DNA of 64,000 bases from Clostridia bacterium (GTDB taxonomy: Bacteria > Bacillota > Clostridia > Christensenellales > Aristaeellaceae). The notes under the pieces are model-generated. The model had not been told where the DNA came from. It saw nothing but the letters and a program-made list of their open reading frames with translations, and searched no databases. The first letter of the stretch is position 1. Each line of letters begins with the position of its first letter. Below are positions 17,845-26,516 of this stretch, in pieces. The stretch is from the NCBI GenBank assembly GCA_017431005.1, contig JAFRLY010000032.1, forward strand, positions 21,328 to 85,327. The letters are read 5' to 3'. Made by a program: the position numbers and the translations under genes.

Positions 17845-19181
17845 GAACCCCCGTCTGTGATTTCGTCCGGGACTACGCGGCCTCCCGGCCCGTGCGCATG
17901 CACATGCCCGGCCACAAGGGGAATCCCCGCCTGGGCCCGGAGCCCCTGGACATCACGGAGATCGCCGGGGCCGACGAGCTGTACCGCGCCAGGGGCATTC
18001 TCCGGGAAAGCGAGGAGAACGCGGCGCGCCTGTTCGGCGCCGCCCGCACCCTGTACAGCACGGAGGGCTCCTCCCAGTGCGTCCGGGCGATGACCGCCCT
18101 GGCACTGGGGCACGCCCGGGACAGGGGCATCCCGGCCCGGCTGCTGGCCGGCCGCAACGCCCACCAGTCCCTGCTCTCCGCCGCCGCCCTGCTGGACGCG
18201 GAGATCGACTGGCTGTATCCGGAACCGGAGGAGGGCTTGCTGGCCTGCACCGTCACTCCGGAGGGCCTGGAGCAGGCGCTTTCCGGAAAGGCGTACGCCG
18301 CGGTCTACCTGACCGCCCCGGATTACCTGGGGCATCTGCCGGACCTCCGCCCCCTGGCGGACGTCTGCCACGCCCATGACACCCTGCTGCTGGTCGACAA
18401 CGCCCACGGCGCGTATCTGAAATTCCTGCCGGAAAGCCGGCATCCCATCGACCGCGGCGCGGATCTCTGCTGCGACTCCGCCCACAAGACCCTGGCCTGC
18501 CTCACCGGCGCCGCGTACCTGCACATTGCCGAAGGCGCGCCCGTGATCCTGCGGGAACAGGCCTCCGCGGCCCTGCAGCTGTTCGGCTCCACCAGCCCCT
18601 CCTGGCTGATTCTCCAGTCCCTGGACCGGATGAACGCGGAGCTGGCCGGATCCTTCCCCGGGAAGCTGGCGGAAACCTGCCGGAGGCTGGCGGACTTCAA
18701 GGCCGCCCTGGCCGCGGCCGGCTGGCCCCTGGAGGGGCAGGAGCCCCTGAAGCTGACCCTGCGGCCGAAGGCTTACGGCTATACCGGCCTGCAGCTGGCG
18801 GAAAAGCTGCGCGTACACGGCATCGAGCCGGAGTTCGCGGATCCGGATTTCGTGACCCTGATGCCCTCCCCCGACACCCCCGCGGCGGACTGGTTCCGCC
18901 TGGGCTGCGCCTTCCGGAGCATCGCTCCCCGGGATCCTCTGTCCGGCGCCCTGCCGCCGGTTCCCCGGCTGCCCCGCGTCCGCGGGATCCGGGAAGCCAT
19001 GCTGGGGCCCCGGGAGGAGGTTCCCATCGACCGGGCCGAAGGCCGGGTGCTGGCGGACACCTCCCTTTCCTGCCCGCCGGCCGTACCCGTCGCAGTGCCC
19101 GGCGAGCGGCTGAACGCGGAAGCCGCCGCGTGCTTCCGGTATTACGGGATATCCTCCTGCTTCGTGCTGCAGGAAAAATAA
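17841..19181 (+). CDS. Orn/Lys/Arg decarboxylase-family PLP enzyme (short form)
   Basis: The 446-residue protein belongs to the aminotransferase-fold basic amino acid decarboxylases. It shows MHMPGHKGN near residue 20, LLVDNAHGAYLKF with the PLP-ring Asp, and DSAHKTL with the PLP-binding Lys near residue 217. At 446 residues it is the short form without the response-regulator-like N-terminal domain of the enterobacterial enzymes, like Bacillus SpeA/YaaO. The product would be a polyamine precursor; which amino acid is used cannot be read from the sequence. The ATG overlaps the scfB stop by 4 bases. It ends at a terminator that also hosts the rpsF promoter. Confidence 0.85.
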   Translation: MRTPVCDFVRDYAASRPVRMHMPGHKGNPRLGPEPLDITEIAGADELYRARGILRESEENAARLFGAARTLYSTEGSSQCVRAMTALALGHARDRGIPARLLAGRNAHQSLLSAAALLDAEIDWLYPEPEEGLLACTVTPEGLEQALSGKAYAAVYLTAPDYLGHLPDLRPLADVCHAHDTLLLVDNAHGAYLKFLPESRHPIDRGADLCCDSAHKTLACLTGAAYLHIAEGAPVILREQASAALQLFGSTSPSWLILQSLDRMNAELAGSFPGKLAETCRRLADFKAALAAAGWPLEGQEPLKLTLRPKAYGYTGLQLAEKLRVHGIEPEFADPDFVTLMPSPDTPAADWFRLGCAFRSIAPRDPLSGALPPVPRLPRVRGIREAMLGPREEVPIDRAEGRVLADTSLSCPPAVPVAVPGERLNAEAAACFRYYGISSCFVLQEK

Positions 19182-19191
19182 AAATTTTTCA

Positions 19192-19219
19192 GCAACCCTT
19201 GCATGGGTTGCTTTTTTTT
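19192..19219 (+). terminator. Terminator of the scf-decarboxylase operon
   Basis: GCAACCC (19192-19198) pairs with GGGTTGC (19205-19211) around the loop TTGCAT and is followed by eight T. It begins 10 bases after the decarboxylase stop. Confidence 0.88.
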
Positions 19220-19227
19220 GATATAAT
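19199..19227 (+). promoter_or_regulatory. rpsF operon promoter nested in the terminator
   Basis: The terminator loop TTGCAT (19199-19204) lies exactly 17 bases before a perfect TATAAT (19222-19227). The spacer consists of the 3' stem arm and the T-run. The -35 matches only the TTG core, but there is no better candidate before rpsF. Confidence 0.6.
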
Positions 19228-19293
19228 CCGCAATTGGCACATCCTTGCGCCGCGAAAAGCGGCGCCAAAAGTCCGTGAGGAGGTGAAAGATGC

Positions 19294-19740
19294 ATGAACA
19301 GGTATGAAATGATCTACATCATCGACACCGGTCTGGAAGAAGCCGCTCGGAAGGAACTGATCGAGAAGGTTTCCGCCCTGATCGCCAACAACGGTGGTGA
19401 GATCGAAAAGGTTGATGAAACATGGGGCAAGCGCCGCCTGGCCTATGCCATCGACTACAAGACCGAGGGTTGGTACGTGCTGGTGAACTTCAAGGCGCCC
19501 GCCGAACTGCCCCGTGAGCTCGAGCGTAACCTGCAGATCAACGAGAACGTGCTCCGTTATCTGGTCGTGAAGCTGGAAGAGAAGCGCTCCGCCGTGAAGC
19601 CGCGCGCTGCCCGTCCCGCTCCCGTGGAAGAAGCTCCCGCTGAAGAAGCTCCCGTTGCGGAAGAAGCCCCTGCTGAGGCTGAACCCGTCGCGGAAGTTGC
19701 TCCCGCCATGGAAGCTGCTCCTGACACTGACGCTGAATAA
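19294..19740 (+). CDS. rpsF: 30S ribosomal protein S6
   Basis: The 148-residue protein starts MNRYEMIYIIDTGLEE and has the S6 ferredoxin-like fold sequence (ETWGKRRLAYAIDY, NENVLRYLVVKLE). It binds S18 and 16S rRNA in the small-subunit platform. The usual length is about 95-100; here a 45-residue Ala/Pro/Glu tail follows, with repeated EEAP units. GAGGAGGTG stands 8 bases before the ATG at 19294. It is first in the rpsF-ssb-rpsR operon. Confidence 0.98.
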   Translation: MNRYEMIYIIDTGLEEAARKELIEKVSALIANNGGEIEKVDETWGKRRLAYAIDYKTEGWYVLVNFKAPAELPRELERNLQINENVLRYLVVKLEEKRSAVKPRAARPAPVEEAPAEEAPVAEEAPAEAEPVAEVAPAMEAAPDTDAE

Positions 19741-19759
19741 CGTCTGAGGAGGTACGGCC

Positions 19760-20188
19760 ATGAACAAGTTGATCATCATCGGGAATCTGACCCGGGATCC
19801 GGAACTGAGAACCACCCCCAGCGGTGACAGCGTATGCTCCTTCACCGTTGCGGTGAACCGCCGGACGCGCCGGGACGCGCAGAACCAGCCCGAAGCCGAT
19901 TTCTTCCGCGTTTCCGCCTGGCGTGTGCTGGGTGAGAACTGCGCCAAGTATCTGGCCAAGGGACGTAAGGTTTTCGTTTCCGGTCCGGTCTCCGTGAGAA
20001 CCTATCAGGCCCAGGACGGGTCCACCCGCGCCAGCCTGGAAGTGAACGCGGAGGATGTTGAGTTCCTGAGTTCCCGGAATGAAGACGCGGCCGCCGGATA
20101 TTCCGCTCCCGCCGCTGCTCCCGTTCCCGCTGCAGAATCCCCGGCAGCCGGTTTCACCGCTGTGGAAACCGATGAGCTGCCCTTCTAA
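19760..20188 (+). CDS. ssb: Single-stranded DNA-binding protein
   Basis: The 142-residue protein has the OB-fold of SSB in residues 1-105 ([48 protein letters not shown]) and the conserved acidic C-terminal tip DELPF that recruits replication and repair partners. An Ala/Pro-rich linker joins them. It protects single-stranded DNA during replication and repair. AGGAGG precedes the ATG, and the gene lies 19 bases after rpsF and 26 before rpsR, the usual arrangement. Confidence 0.97.
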   Translation: MNKLIIIGNLTRDPELRTTPSGDSVCSFTVAVNRRTRRDAQNQPEADFFRVSAWRVLGENCAKYLAKGRKVFVSGPVSVRTYQAQDGSTRASLEVNAEDVEFLSSRNEDAAAGYSAPAAAPVPAAESPAAGFTAVETDELPF

Positions 20189-20214
20189 CGCTCAGAGAGA
20201 AGGAGGTAAATCCC

Positions 20215-20472
20215 ATGTCTGAAGAACGTGGTGAAAGAAGACCCCGCCCGCGCGGAGGACGCCGTCCCCGCCGGAAGGTGTGCAACTTCTGTGTGGATAA
20301 GATCGAGTACATCGATTACAAAGACATCAACCGTCTTCGCCGTTTCACCAACGAACGGGGCAAGATCCTGCCCCGCCGGATGAGCGGCAACTGCGCCAAG
20401 CATCAGCGCCAGCTGAGTGAGGCCATCAAGCGCGCCCGTGCCATCGCGCTGATGCCCTACACAGTGGATTGA
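20215..20472 (+). CDS. rpsR: 30S ribosomal protein S18, zinc-type
   Basis: The 85-residue protein carries the S18 core ([37 protein letters not shown]). It keeps the CNFC pair and the later Cys/His of the zinc-binding (C+) form, while many bacteria have a C- form. An Arg/Pro/Gly-rich start of about 22 residues precedes the fold. AAGGAGGT is before the ATG. It is the last gene of the operon and is followed by a terminator hairpin. Confidence 0.97.
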   Translation: MSEERGERRPRPRGGRRPRRKVCNFCVDKIEYIDYKDINRLRRFTNERGKILPRRMSGNCAKHQRQLSEAIKRARAIALMPYTVD

Positions 20473-20530
20473 TGAGGAGCTGTCCAAATCTTTGATTTGG
20501 GTAACGGCTATCCGCAATCTCAATCATCAT

Positions 20531-20558
20531 GAGCTCTGCTTTGCAGAGCTCATTTGTT
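20531..20558 (+). terminator. Terminator after rpsR
   Basis: GAGCTCTGC (20531-20539) pairs perfectly with GCAGAGCTC (20543-20551) across TTT and is followed by ATTTGTTT. The T-run is interrupted, so efficiency may be partial; a second terminator lies 70 bases on. Confidence 0.6.
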
Positions 20559-20622
20559 TCGATTGAGCTCAGCACAGACGAAACTTCCGCCACTGGCGGT
20601 CGTCAGTGCTTCGCCCATGCGC

Positions 20623-20656
20623 AAAAAAGGTTCGGACTTTCGTCCGAACCTTTTTT
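20623..20656. terminator. Bidirectional terminator between rpsR and ftsH
   Basis: A6, then GGTTCGGAC (20629-20637), loop TTTC, GTCCGAACC (20642-20650), then T6. The symmetry gives a U-run in both directions, so it serves the rpsF operon and the convergent ftsH gene. Confidence 0.92.
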
Positions 20657-20664
20657 GTTAGCCT

Positions 20665-22503
20665 TTATGCCGCGGTGCTGTTCAGGATCCGCATGAACTC
20701 CTCGCCGGTGATCGTTTCCTTCTGCAGCAGATACGCTGCCAGCTCATGCAGCTTCCCTTCGTTCTCCCGCAGGATCCGGTCCGCCTTGGCCCGGGCCTCG
20801 CCCACCAGGGCCACCACCTGCTGGTCAATCTTCTCAGAGGTCGCCGGGCTGCAGGCCAGGGAGGTATCCTGGCCCAGATACTGGCCGTTCAGCGTCTCCA
20901 GCGCCACCATGCCGAAATCGCTCATGCCGTACCGGGTGATCATCGCCCGGGCCAGCTTCGTCGCCTTTTCGATATCGTTGCTGGCGCCGGTGGTGATCGA
21001 ATGGAACACCAGCTGCTCCGCCGCCTGGCCGCCTGTCAGGGTGGCGATCTTGTTCAGCAGCTCCTCCCGGCTCATCAGGTAATGCTCATCCTCGTCCACC
21101 TGCATCGTGTAGCCCAGGGCGCCGGAGGTGCGGGGAATGATCGTGATCTTCGTCACCGGGGCGGAATGCGTCTGCATCGCCGCTACCAGGGCATGGCCGA
21201 TTTCATGATAGGACACGATCTTCTTTTCCTGCTCGGACATGACGGCGTTCTTGCGCTGGTAGCCGGCGATGACCGTCTCCACGCTCTCCATCAGGTCCTC
21301 CTGGGTCACCTCATCGCGGCCCATGCGCACCGCCCGCAGGGCGGCCTCGTTGACGATATTCGCCAGCTCCGCGCCGGAGGCGCCGGAGGTCGCCCGGGCG
21401 ATCTCCTTCATATCGATGGCGCCGCCCATCTTCACATCCCGGGCATGCACCTGCAGAATCGCCTCCCGGCCCGCCAGGTCCGGCAGCTCCACCGGGATCC
21501 GCCGGTCAAACCGGCCCGGCCGCAGCAGCGCGGGATCCAGGGATTCCGGCCGGTTGGTGGCCGCCAGAATGACCACGCCCTTGTTGCCGTCAAAGCCATC
21601 CATCTCGGTCAGCAGCTGGTTCAGGGTCTGCTCCCGCTCGTCGTTTCCGCCTATGCCGGAACCGGTGTCCCGCTTCTTGCCGATGGTATCAATCTCATCG
21701 ATAAACACAATGCAGGGCGCCTTCTCATCCGCCTGCTTGAACAGGTCGCGGACCTTCGCCGCGCCCATGCCCACGAACATCTCCACAAACTCCGAGCCGG
21801 AGATCGAGAAGAAGGGCACCCTGGCCTCCCCGGCCACGGCCTTCGCCAGCAGGGTTTTGCCCGTTCCGGGAGGGCCCACCAGCAGCGCGCCCTTCGGCAG
21901 CTTCGCGCCGATGCCGGCATACTTGGACGGATGCTCCAGGAAATCCACGATTTCCTTCAGGGCGTCCTTGGCCTCCTCCTCGCCGGCGACGTCCGCGAAG
22001 GTCACACCGGTTTCCTTTTCCGCCACAATCTTGGCATTGGCCTTGCCGAAGCTCATGGCATTCATGCCGCCGCCCAGGCGCTTGCCCATCTGGCGGCTGA
22101 GCAGGGAGCCCAGGCCCCAGAAGAGCGCGATCGGGATAATCCAGCCGACCAGCAGACCCACCAGGGGGCTGTTCTGGGTCGGAATCTGGGCGCTGAACTT
22201 CACTCCCGCCTTTTCCAGCCGTTCCCGCAGCCCGTCGTCCGGGAAGACAGCCGTCTTGTAAATCTGCTCCTGATCCGCGTCATCCTTCGCGATAAAGACG
22301 ATCTGATCGTTCGTCTGGTCCAGGGACACCTCCGTCACCCGGCCCTTGTCCACCAGCTGCAGGAAGTCGCTGTAGCCGAGCTCCTGCACCTGCTTCGCCA
22401 GCAGCATCGGCATCACGAAGGCATTCAGCAGAAAAACAATCACCATCGCGATGGTCACATAAAACACCAGCGGTTTCTTACTGGCATTGTTGTTATCCAG
22501 CAT
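20665..22503 (-). CDS. ftsH: ATP-dependent zinc metalloprotease FtsH
   Basis: From the ATG at 22503 the protein has 612 residues. It has two membrane helices (about residues 11-30 and 110-130) flanking an extracytoplasmic domain, an AAA+ module with Walker A GPPGTGKT near 208 and Walker [12 protein letters not shown], the SRH region, and a zinc protease domain. The zinc motif is HEIGH near residue 431, with the third ligand Asp in ASNDIEKAT. Most FtsH proteins have HEAGH, so the Ile is a small deviation that keeps HExxH. The start is set by AAAGGAG at proper spacing. It degrades membrane and short-lived cytosolic proteins as a hexamer. Confidence 0.96.
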   Translation of the reverse strand: MLDNNNASKKPLVFYVTIAMVIVFLLNAFVMPMLLAKQVQELGYSDFLQLVDKGRVTEVSLDQTNDQIVFIAKDDADQEQIYKTAVFPDDGLRERLEKAGVKFSAQIPTQNSPLVGLLVGWIIPIALFWGLGSLLSRQMGKRLGGGMNAMSFGKANAKIVAEKETGVTFADVAGEEEAKDALKEIVDFLEHPSKYAGIGAKLPKGALLVGPPGTGKTLLAKAVAGEARVPFFSISGSEFVEMFVGMGAAKVRDLFKQADEKAPCIVFIDEIDTIGKKRDTGSGIGGNDEREQTLNQLLTEMDGFDGNKGVVILAATNRPESLDPALLRPGRFDRRIPVELPDLAGREAILQVHARDVKMGGAIDMKEIARATSGASGAELANIVNEAALRAVRMGRDEVTQEDLMESVETVIAGYQRKNAVMSEQEKKIVSYHEIGHALVAAMQTHSAPVTKITIIPRTSGALGYTMQVDEDEHYLMSREELLNKIATLTGGQAAEQLVFHSITTGASNDIEKATKLARAMITRYGMSDFGMVALETLNGQYLGQDTSLACSPATSEKIDQQVVALVGEARAKADRILRENEGKLHELAAYLLQKETITGEEFMRILNSTAA

Positions 22504-22540
22504 AAGGGTCTCCTTTCCCGCGGGCCTTTCCCGCATGTAC

Positions 22541-22569
22541 AGGATACACCCCCCGCCTGTCCGTTTCAA
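22541..22569 (-). promoter_or_regulatory. Promoter of ftsH
   Basis: On the minus strand TTGAAA (22569-22564) and TATCCT (22546-22541) are 17 bases apart, 38 bases upstream of the ftsH ATG. Confidence 0.6.
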
Positions 22570-22629
22570 GGAGCTTCGCCCAGGATTCCTGCAATTTTCG
22601 CCCGGTTTTCACATTCGGACCGCCAGAAT

Positions 22630-22661
22630 GAAAATCGGGTACGCGGCATGCCGCGTACCCG
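22630..22661 (-). terminator. Terminator of the exopolysaccharide operon (26-bp perfect palindrome)
   Basis: Positions 22636-22661 form a perfect palindrome with 13-base arms (CGGGTACGCGGCA and its complement). On the minus strand it is followed by ATTTTCATT. It sits 31 bases after the last gene of the long leftward operon and just upstream of the ftsH promoter. Confidence 0.7.
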
Positions 22662-22692
22662 GTTCTGCACCATTTTCTGTTGCAGCTTATTC

Positions 22693-23760
22693 TCAGATCT
22701 TTTTTAACAGGAATTTTCTGACAGGCTTGTCATAGAACCTGAAAACCACAAAGGATATGACAAAACAGGTGATAAAGGAGACACCGAGCTTCGCCGTATT
22801 TCCGCCCAGACCAAGCAGGCCAAGAACACGGGAGGTCAGGTCCCACAGAAAGCACTGGGTCAGAAAAAAGGGATAGGACATACCACTCAGCAGAGCCAGG
22901 ATTTTGCTCCTCTCCAGAAGGGGAAAGCGCAGAAAAGCGGAAGCAAGCAGACACAGCAGCACGGCCGGCAGTATCAGATAGCCCTGTACAGTATCCCGGA
23001 CGCCCGCGCCGTTCAGCTTCGCGATCAGGAGCGATATCACCGTCAGGCACACGATCACGACCGCCGCCGGCAGGACTCCCCCGTGTCCGCTTTTATCAGA
23101 CACGGCTTTTCTGTCCGTAAAGACGATTTCTGAAAAGGCCGCGCCGGTCATAAACTCAGCCGATCTCGCAAGCGGATTGGAATATAAGCCGTCCAGGCTG
23201 AATCTCGGAATAATGTAATTGCTGTAGATCAGCAGAAAATGCAGAATCACCAGGGCAACGCAGACCCGCCGTTTCCGGTCCTGATTCAGGACCGCCTTCA
23301 TGACCGGATAAAGAACATAAGCCATCAGAATGCAGCTGACGAACCACGTGCCTCCGTTGTGAAGAATGCCGAAAAGCGACCGGTAAGCCGTCTGTACGCC
23401 GAAAAGGTCCACAGGCAGCAAAGCCAGCCAGTTTCCGGCCTGCGCGGGATAAACCAGCGGCCAGATCAGCACCACCAGCAGATAGCACGGCATAATGGTG
23501 ATCATTCTCTTCAGCAGGAACGTTTTCACCCAATTGCCGGTCAGCTCCTCATTCCGGTGCTGATAATGAATGGAAAAGCCTGACAGAACAAAAAAGCAGG
23601 TCATTACCGGCGATGTCGACAGCGTGAAGATTACGTCAAGCGCATGATGTCCGTATGTACAGCCGTACATCGTGATTGAATGGCGGGCGTAAATCAAAAA
23701 AGCACACACGATACGCATCAGATCAATCAGAAATAATCTGTGCTTTTTTTCCCGTTCCAT
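22693..23760 (-). CDS. Acyltransferase 3 family membrane protein
   Basis: The 355-residue protein has about ten membrane helices and the start pattern of the acyltransferase-3 family (FLIDLMRIVCAFLIYARHSI, then FFVLSGFSIHYQHR). Such proteins O-acetylate or otherwise acylate sugars of surface glycans from the cytoplasmic side. It is the last gene of the exopolysaccharide operon, 6 bases after another member of the same family. The two differ enough that they probably modify different positions. GGAGGAAAA precedes the ATG by about 12 bases. Confidence 0.85.
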   Translation of the reverse strand: MEREKKHRLFLIDLMRIVCAFLIYARHSITMYGCTYGHHALDVIFTLSTSPVMTCFFVLSGFSIHYQHRNEELTGNWVKTFLLKRMITIMPCYLLVVLIWPLVYPAQAGNWLALLPVDLFGVQTAYRSLFGILHNGGTWFVSCILMAYVLYPVMKAVLNQDRKRRVCVALVILHFLLIYSNYIIPRFSLDGLYSNPLARSAEFMTGAAFSEIVFTDRKAVSDKSGHGGVLPAAVVIVCLTVISLLIAKLNGAGVRDTVQGYLILPAVLLCLLASAFLRFPLLERSKILALLSGMSYPFFLTQCFLWDLTSRVLGLLGLGGNTAKLGVSFITCFVISFVVFRFYDKPVRKFLLKKI

Positions 23761-23766
23761 GGATAG

Positions 23767-24858
23767 TTATTTTCCTCCGATTTTCATGATCCTTCTGAGC
23801 GGGGTCAGCTTCAGCAGATACGCAGCCGCCCCCGACACTGCAAAAATCCCCAGCGACAGCACCGGCACCGAGACAAACGGATTAAAGGACAAAGACGACA
23901 GGTTCATCTTCTGCAGTCCCTCAATGATCATGGGATGCACCATATAGATCCCGAACGTCACCGGGCTGAGCTTTGACAGCCCCGTCACGATGCCGCTTCC
24001 GGACAGGCCCTTCAGGGCCAGAAACACGCCGCAGGCCTGCAGGAAAACTCCCGGCTGATAATACAGCAGAAATCTGGCGGCCGCTTCCTTTGACGCGGTG
24101 CTCCTGATCTCCAGGTATGTAAGTACGGTTCCCGCGGCAGCAAGCGCGATGCCCGTGCCGAGCGCTCTGTATCCTTCCGGCTTGACAGAACGCGCCAGTG
24201 CGGAGCCGATTACAAAATATGCGGCGTAGCCGACGGTAAAATGAAAGTTCAGGTCGTCATGCACATTTTTCAGCGCATTGAACAGCGCACCGAATAACGG
24301 AACCTGCAGCACTTTCCCGGCTCCGCTGAGCAGAGCCAGATCCCTGACGGCGGGAAGCGCGAAGGCAAAGATCAGGGACAGCGCGATAAAAGCCTTCCTG
24401 AATTCTGTCCTGTCCGCGATCACCTTCAGGATCGGCACCAGAAGATACAGGCCAGCCAGCATGATCAGATACCACATGTGATAATGACCCTGCAGCAGCA
24501 CCTGCAGCCACAGCATATCCTTATAGGTTTCCGGTCCGTAAACCAGCAGGTCAAAGCCCAGATACAGCAGGGACCACGCCAGAAAAATCAGCGCAAGGCG
24601 CCCGCATCTGCCGGATATGCTTTTATAGTCATATTCCCGGTTCAGCAGCAGCGCGCCGGAGATCATCACAAACACCGGCACCGCCCAGTTCACCGCGGAT
24701 TCATACGCCATGAAAACATGATATTCACGGGACAGGAAATCAACGTTATACGTATTCGCCGCCGACACATGGAGCATCACAACCGCAAGGCACGCGACGG
24801 CGCGAAGCGCGTCGGGATAGTCAATATGCCCGTTCCTGAGATTCATTTTTCCGTTCAC
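23767..24858 (-). CDS. Acyltransferase 3 family membrane protein
   Basis: This 363-residue protein opens with IDYPDALRAVACLAVVMLHVSA, the catalytic Arg/His region of acyltransferase-3 enzymes, and has about ten helices; WAVPVFVMISGALLL matches the second conserved segment. It probably acetylates a sugar hydroxyl in the operon's glycan. The start may be GTG at 24858 with GAAGG upstream, or ATG at 24846. It follows the hexapeptide acetyltransferase gene by 10 bases. Confidence 0.85.
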   Translation of the reverse strand: MNGKMNLRNGHIDYPDALRAVACLAVVMLHVSAANTYNVDFLSREYHVFMAYESAVNWAVPVFVMISGALLLNREYDYKSISGRCGRLALIFLAWSLLYLGFDLLVYGPETYKDMLWLQVLLQGHYHMWYLIMLAGLYLLVPILKVIADRTEFRKAFIALSLIFAFALPAVRDLALLSGAGKVLQVPLFGALFNALKNVHDDLNFHFTVGYAAYFVIGSALARSVKPEGYRALGTGIALAAAGTVLTYLEIRSTASKEAAARFLLYYQPGVFLQACGVFLALKGLSGSGIVTGLSKLSPVTFGIYMVHPMIIEGLQKMNLSSLSFNPFVSVPVLSLGIFAVSGAAAYLLKLTPLRRIMKIGGK

Positions 24859-24868
24859 GATGCTGCCT

Positions 24869-25369
24869 TCAGACCCGCTTCACAATATCGCCCTGCTCAT
24901 TCACATAGCCGATGATCCTGGCCGGCACGCCGGCCACCAGCGCGTAATCCGGCACATCCTTCGTCACGACAGCTCCGGCAGCAACCATGGAATACTTTCC
25001 CAGATTGTGTCCGCACACGACCGTCGCGTTGGCGCCGATGCTCGCGCCTTTCCCGACAACCGTCTTCCCGTAATTCTCATGTCCCTTGGGGAAGGTCGCC
25101 CTCGGCGTCAGGTCGTTTGTGAAAACGCAGGAAGGCCCGCAGAACACACCGTCCTCCAGCGTCACCCCTTCATAGATGGAAACGTTGTTCTGGATCCGGC
25201 AGTCATCCCCGATGGTCACGTTGTTGCTCACATTGACATTCTGGCCCATGGAGCAGTTTTTTCCGATTCTCGCGCCGCTCTGAATATGGCAGAAATACCA
25301 GATCTTTGTACCGTCGCCGATCACGACATCGTCATCAATATAACTGCTTTCATGCACGAAATAAGACAT
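24869..25369 (-). CDS. wbpD: UDP-2-acetamido-3-amino-glucuronate N-acetyltransferase (WbpD/WlbB type)
   Basis: From the ATG at 25369 (AGGAGGAAAGGG just before) the product is 166 residues of left-handed beta-helix hexapeptide repeats, for example IGKNCSMGQNVNVSNNVTIG. It closely follows the WbpD/WlbB pattern as I know it: MSYF.H at the start, IQNNVSIYEGVTLEDGVFCG, PSCVFTND, GVPARIIGYV near the end. WbpD acetylates the 3-amino group of UDP-GlcNAc3NA using acetyl-CoA. In this operon it would be step four to a 2,3-diacetamido uronic acid. It is the only hexapeptide acetyltransferase seen in the operon, so it may serve more than one substrate. Confidence 0.82.
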   Translation of the reverse strand: MSYFVHESSYIDDDVVIGDGTKIWYFCHIQSGARIGKNCSMGQNVNVSNNVTIGDDCRIQNNVSIYEGVTLEDGVFCGPSCVFTNDLTPRATFPKGHENYGKTVVGKGASIGANATVVCGHNLGKYSMVAAGAVVTKDVPDYALVAGVPARIIGYVNEQGDIVKRV

Positions 25370-25415
25370 TTTCCCTTTCCTCCTGTCAGACGGTGTATCC
25401 TCTTCCAATCAGCGC

Positions 25416-26516
25416 TTACGCTCTGTCCGCTCTGATTTTTTCCAGATCCGCAATCACTTTTTCCGCCCGGGAAACCCAGAGGTTTCTGCTTCTCGCGTTT
25501 TTCATGCCGTCTCTGATATCTTTCACTTCATCCGGATGGTTATACAGATACTGAAGCTTATCAGCAATGCTTTCCGCGTTATCCTCCACAACCCATCCCG
25601 TACGGTTTTCCTTAACGATCCGCTCCGTCTCCGTGCAGTTGGTCACCAGCACGGGCTTCAGATAAGATATATATTCAAAGATCTTGATCGGCACGGCAAA
25701 GTCCCGGTAGAACGATCTCGGCGCTGTCAGCAAGGCCATATCCGCCTTTTCATAATACGGCTTCAGGTTTTCATCCCCCGATGTATGCACAACCTCAAGC
25801 CAGTCCCTGTACTGTTCTTTGTCAATCCCCAGGCTGTTCCATTGTTCTTCAGGACAAATATAATACAGCTTGGCCTTTACCCCCGCTTTATTCAATTCAG
25901 CAAAAGCATCTATCGTCAAAAACACCCCATAGTTTTTTGACGCTCCCCCGACAAAAATAAACTGCAGAGGATCCGACAGCTCCGTTTTTTCCTGAAAATC
26001 CGGCACAAACCCGCCCGGCGGAAGAGCGTCCTTCCGGGGACACATGAACTCCTTCGCCATTGTCATGGACGGGAAATAAATGATATCCAAATTTTTACTG
26101 AAAACATGCCACTGATGAATCTGCATTCTCCGGATCACAAAGTCCTTCAGTCTGTCTGTCAGAGACTTCTTTTTTCCGCCAGCAAAATCAGGATATTTCC
26201 AGTAAGCGTCACGGTAAAAAATGGAAGTCGGGATTTTTTGTTTATGAAGCAGCTTTATCAGGCCAATATCCCTAAAATAAAACATAGGTCCCGACGGCGG
26301 CTCAATATAGCACATATCCGGCTTCCATGACTCAATGATCTCTTTGGCTTTTGCCACCGCATTCCTGCGTGCCTTCAGATCATTGTTCATCCCGTCTACG
26401 GTCATCACTTCCGCTTCCAGTTCCTCAAAAGCCTGCTTCATTTTCAGCGGGCGGACGGAAGAACCGCTTTTTGGTGTGTCCTCCAAATTGATGAATGTCA
26501 GATAGAGCAGTTTCAC
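25416..26516 (-). CDS. Glycosyltransferase, GT4-like
   Basis: The 366-residue protein has a GT-B two-domain plan. The N-terminal half has LLYLTFINLEDTPKSGSSVRP and SWKPDMCYIEPPSG; the C-terminal half has FIFVGGASKNYGVFLTIDAF, ADMALLTAPRSFYRDFAVPIKIFEYISYLKPV with the usual Glu-containing nucleotide-sugar motif. It should add one sugar to the lipid-linked repeat unit. The ATG overlaps the Wzx stop by 4 bases. Its base composition is lower in GC than that of the housekeeping genes, as for several operon members. The sugar is unknown. Confidence 0.82.
   Translation of the reverse strand: MKLLYLTFINLEDTPKSGSSVRPLKMKQAFEELEAEVMTVDGMNNDLKARRNAVAKAKEIIESWKPDMCYIEPPSGPMFYFRDIGLIKLLHKQKIPTSIFYRDAYWKYPDFAGGKKKSLTDRLKDFVIRRMQIHQWHVFSKNLDIIYFPSMTMAKEFMCPRKDALPPGGFVPDFQEKTELSDPLQFIFVGGASKNYGVFLTIDAFAELNKAGVKAKLYYICPEEQWNSLGIDKEQYRDWLEVVHTSGDENLKPYYEKADMALLTAPRSFYRDFAVPIKIFEYISYLKPVLVTNCTETERIVKENRTGWVVEDNAESIADKLQYLYNHPDEVKDIRDGMKNARSRNLWVSRAEKVIADLEKIRADRA

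Noticed and set aside
20473-20664. Gap after rpsR considered as an RNA gene
   Set aside because: Two terminator hairpins account for most of it and no separate promoter was found.
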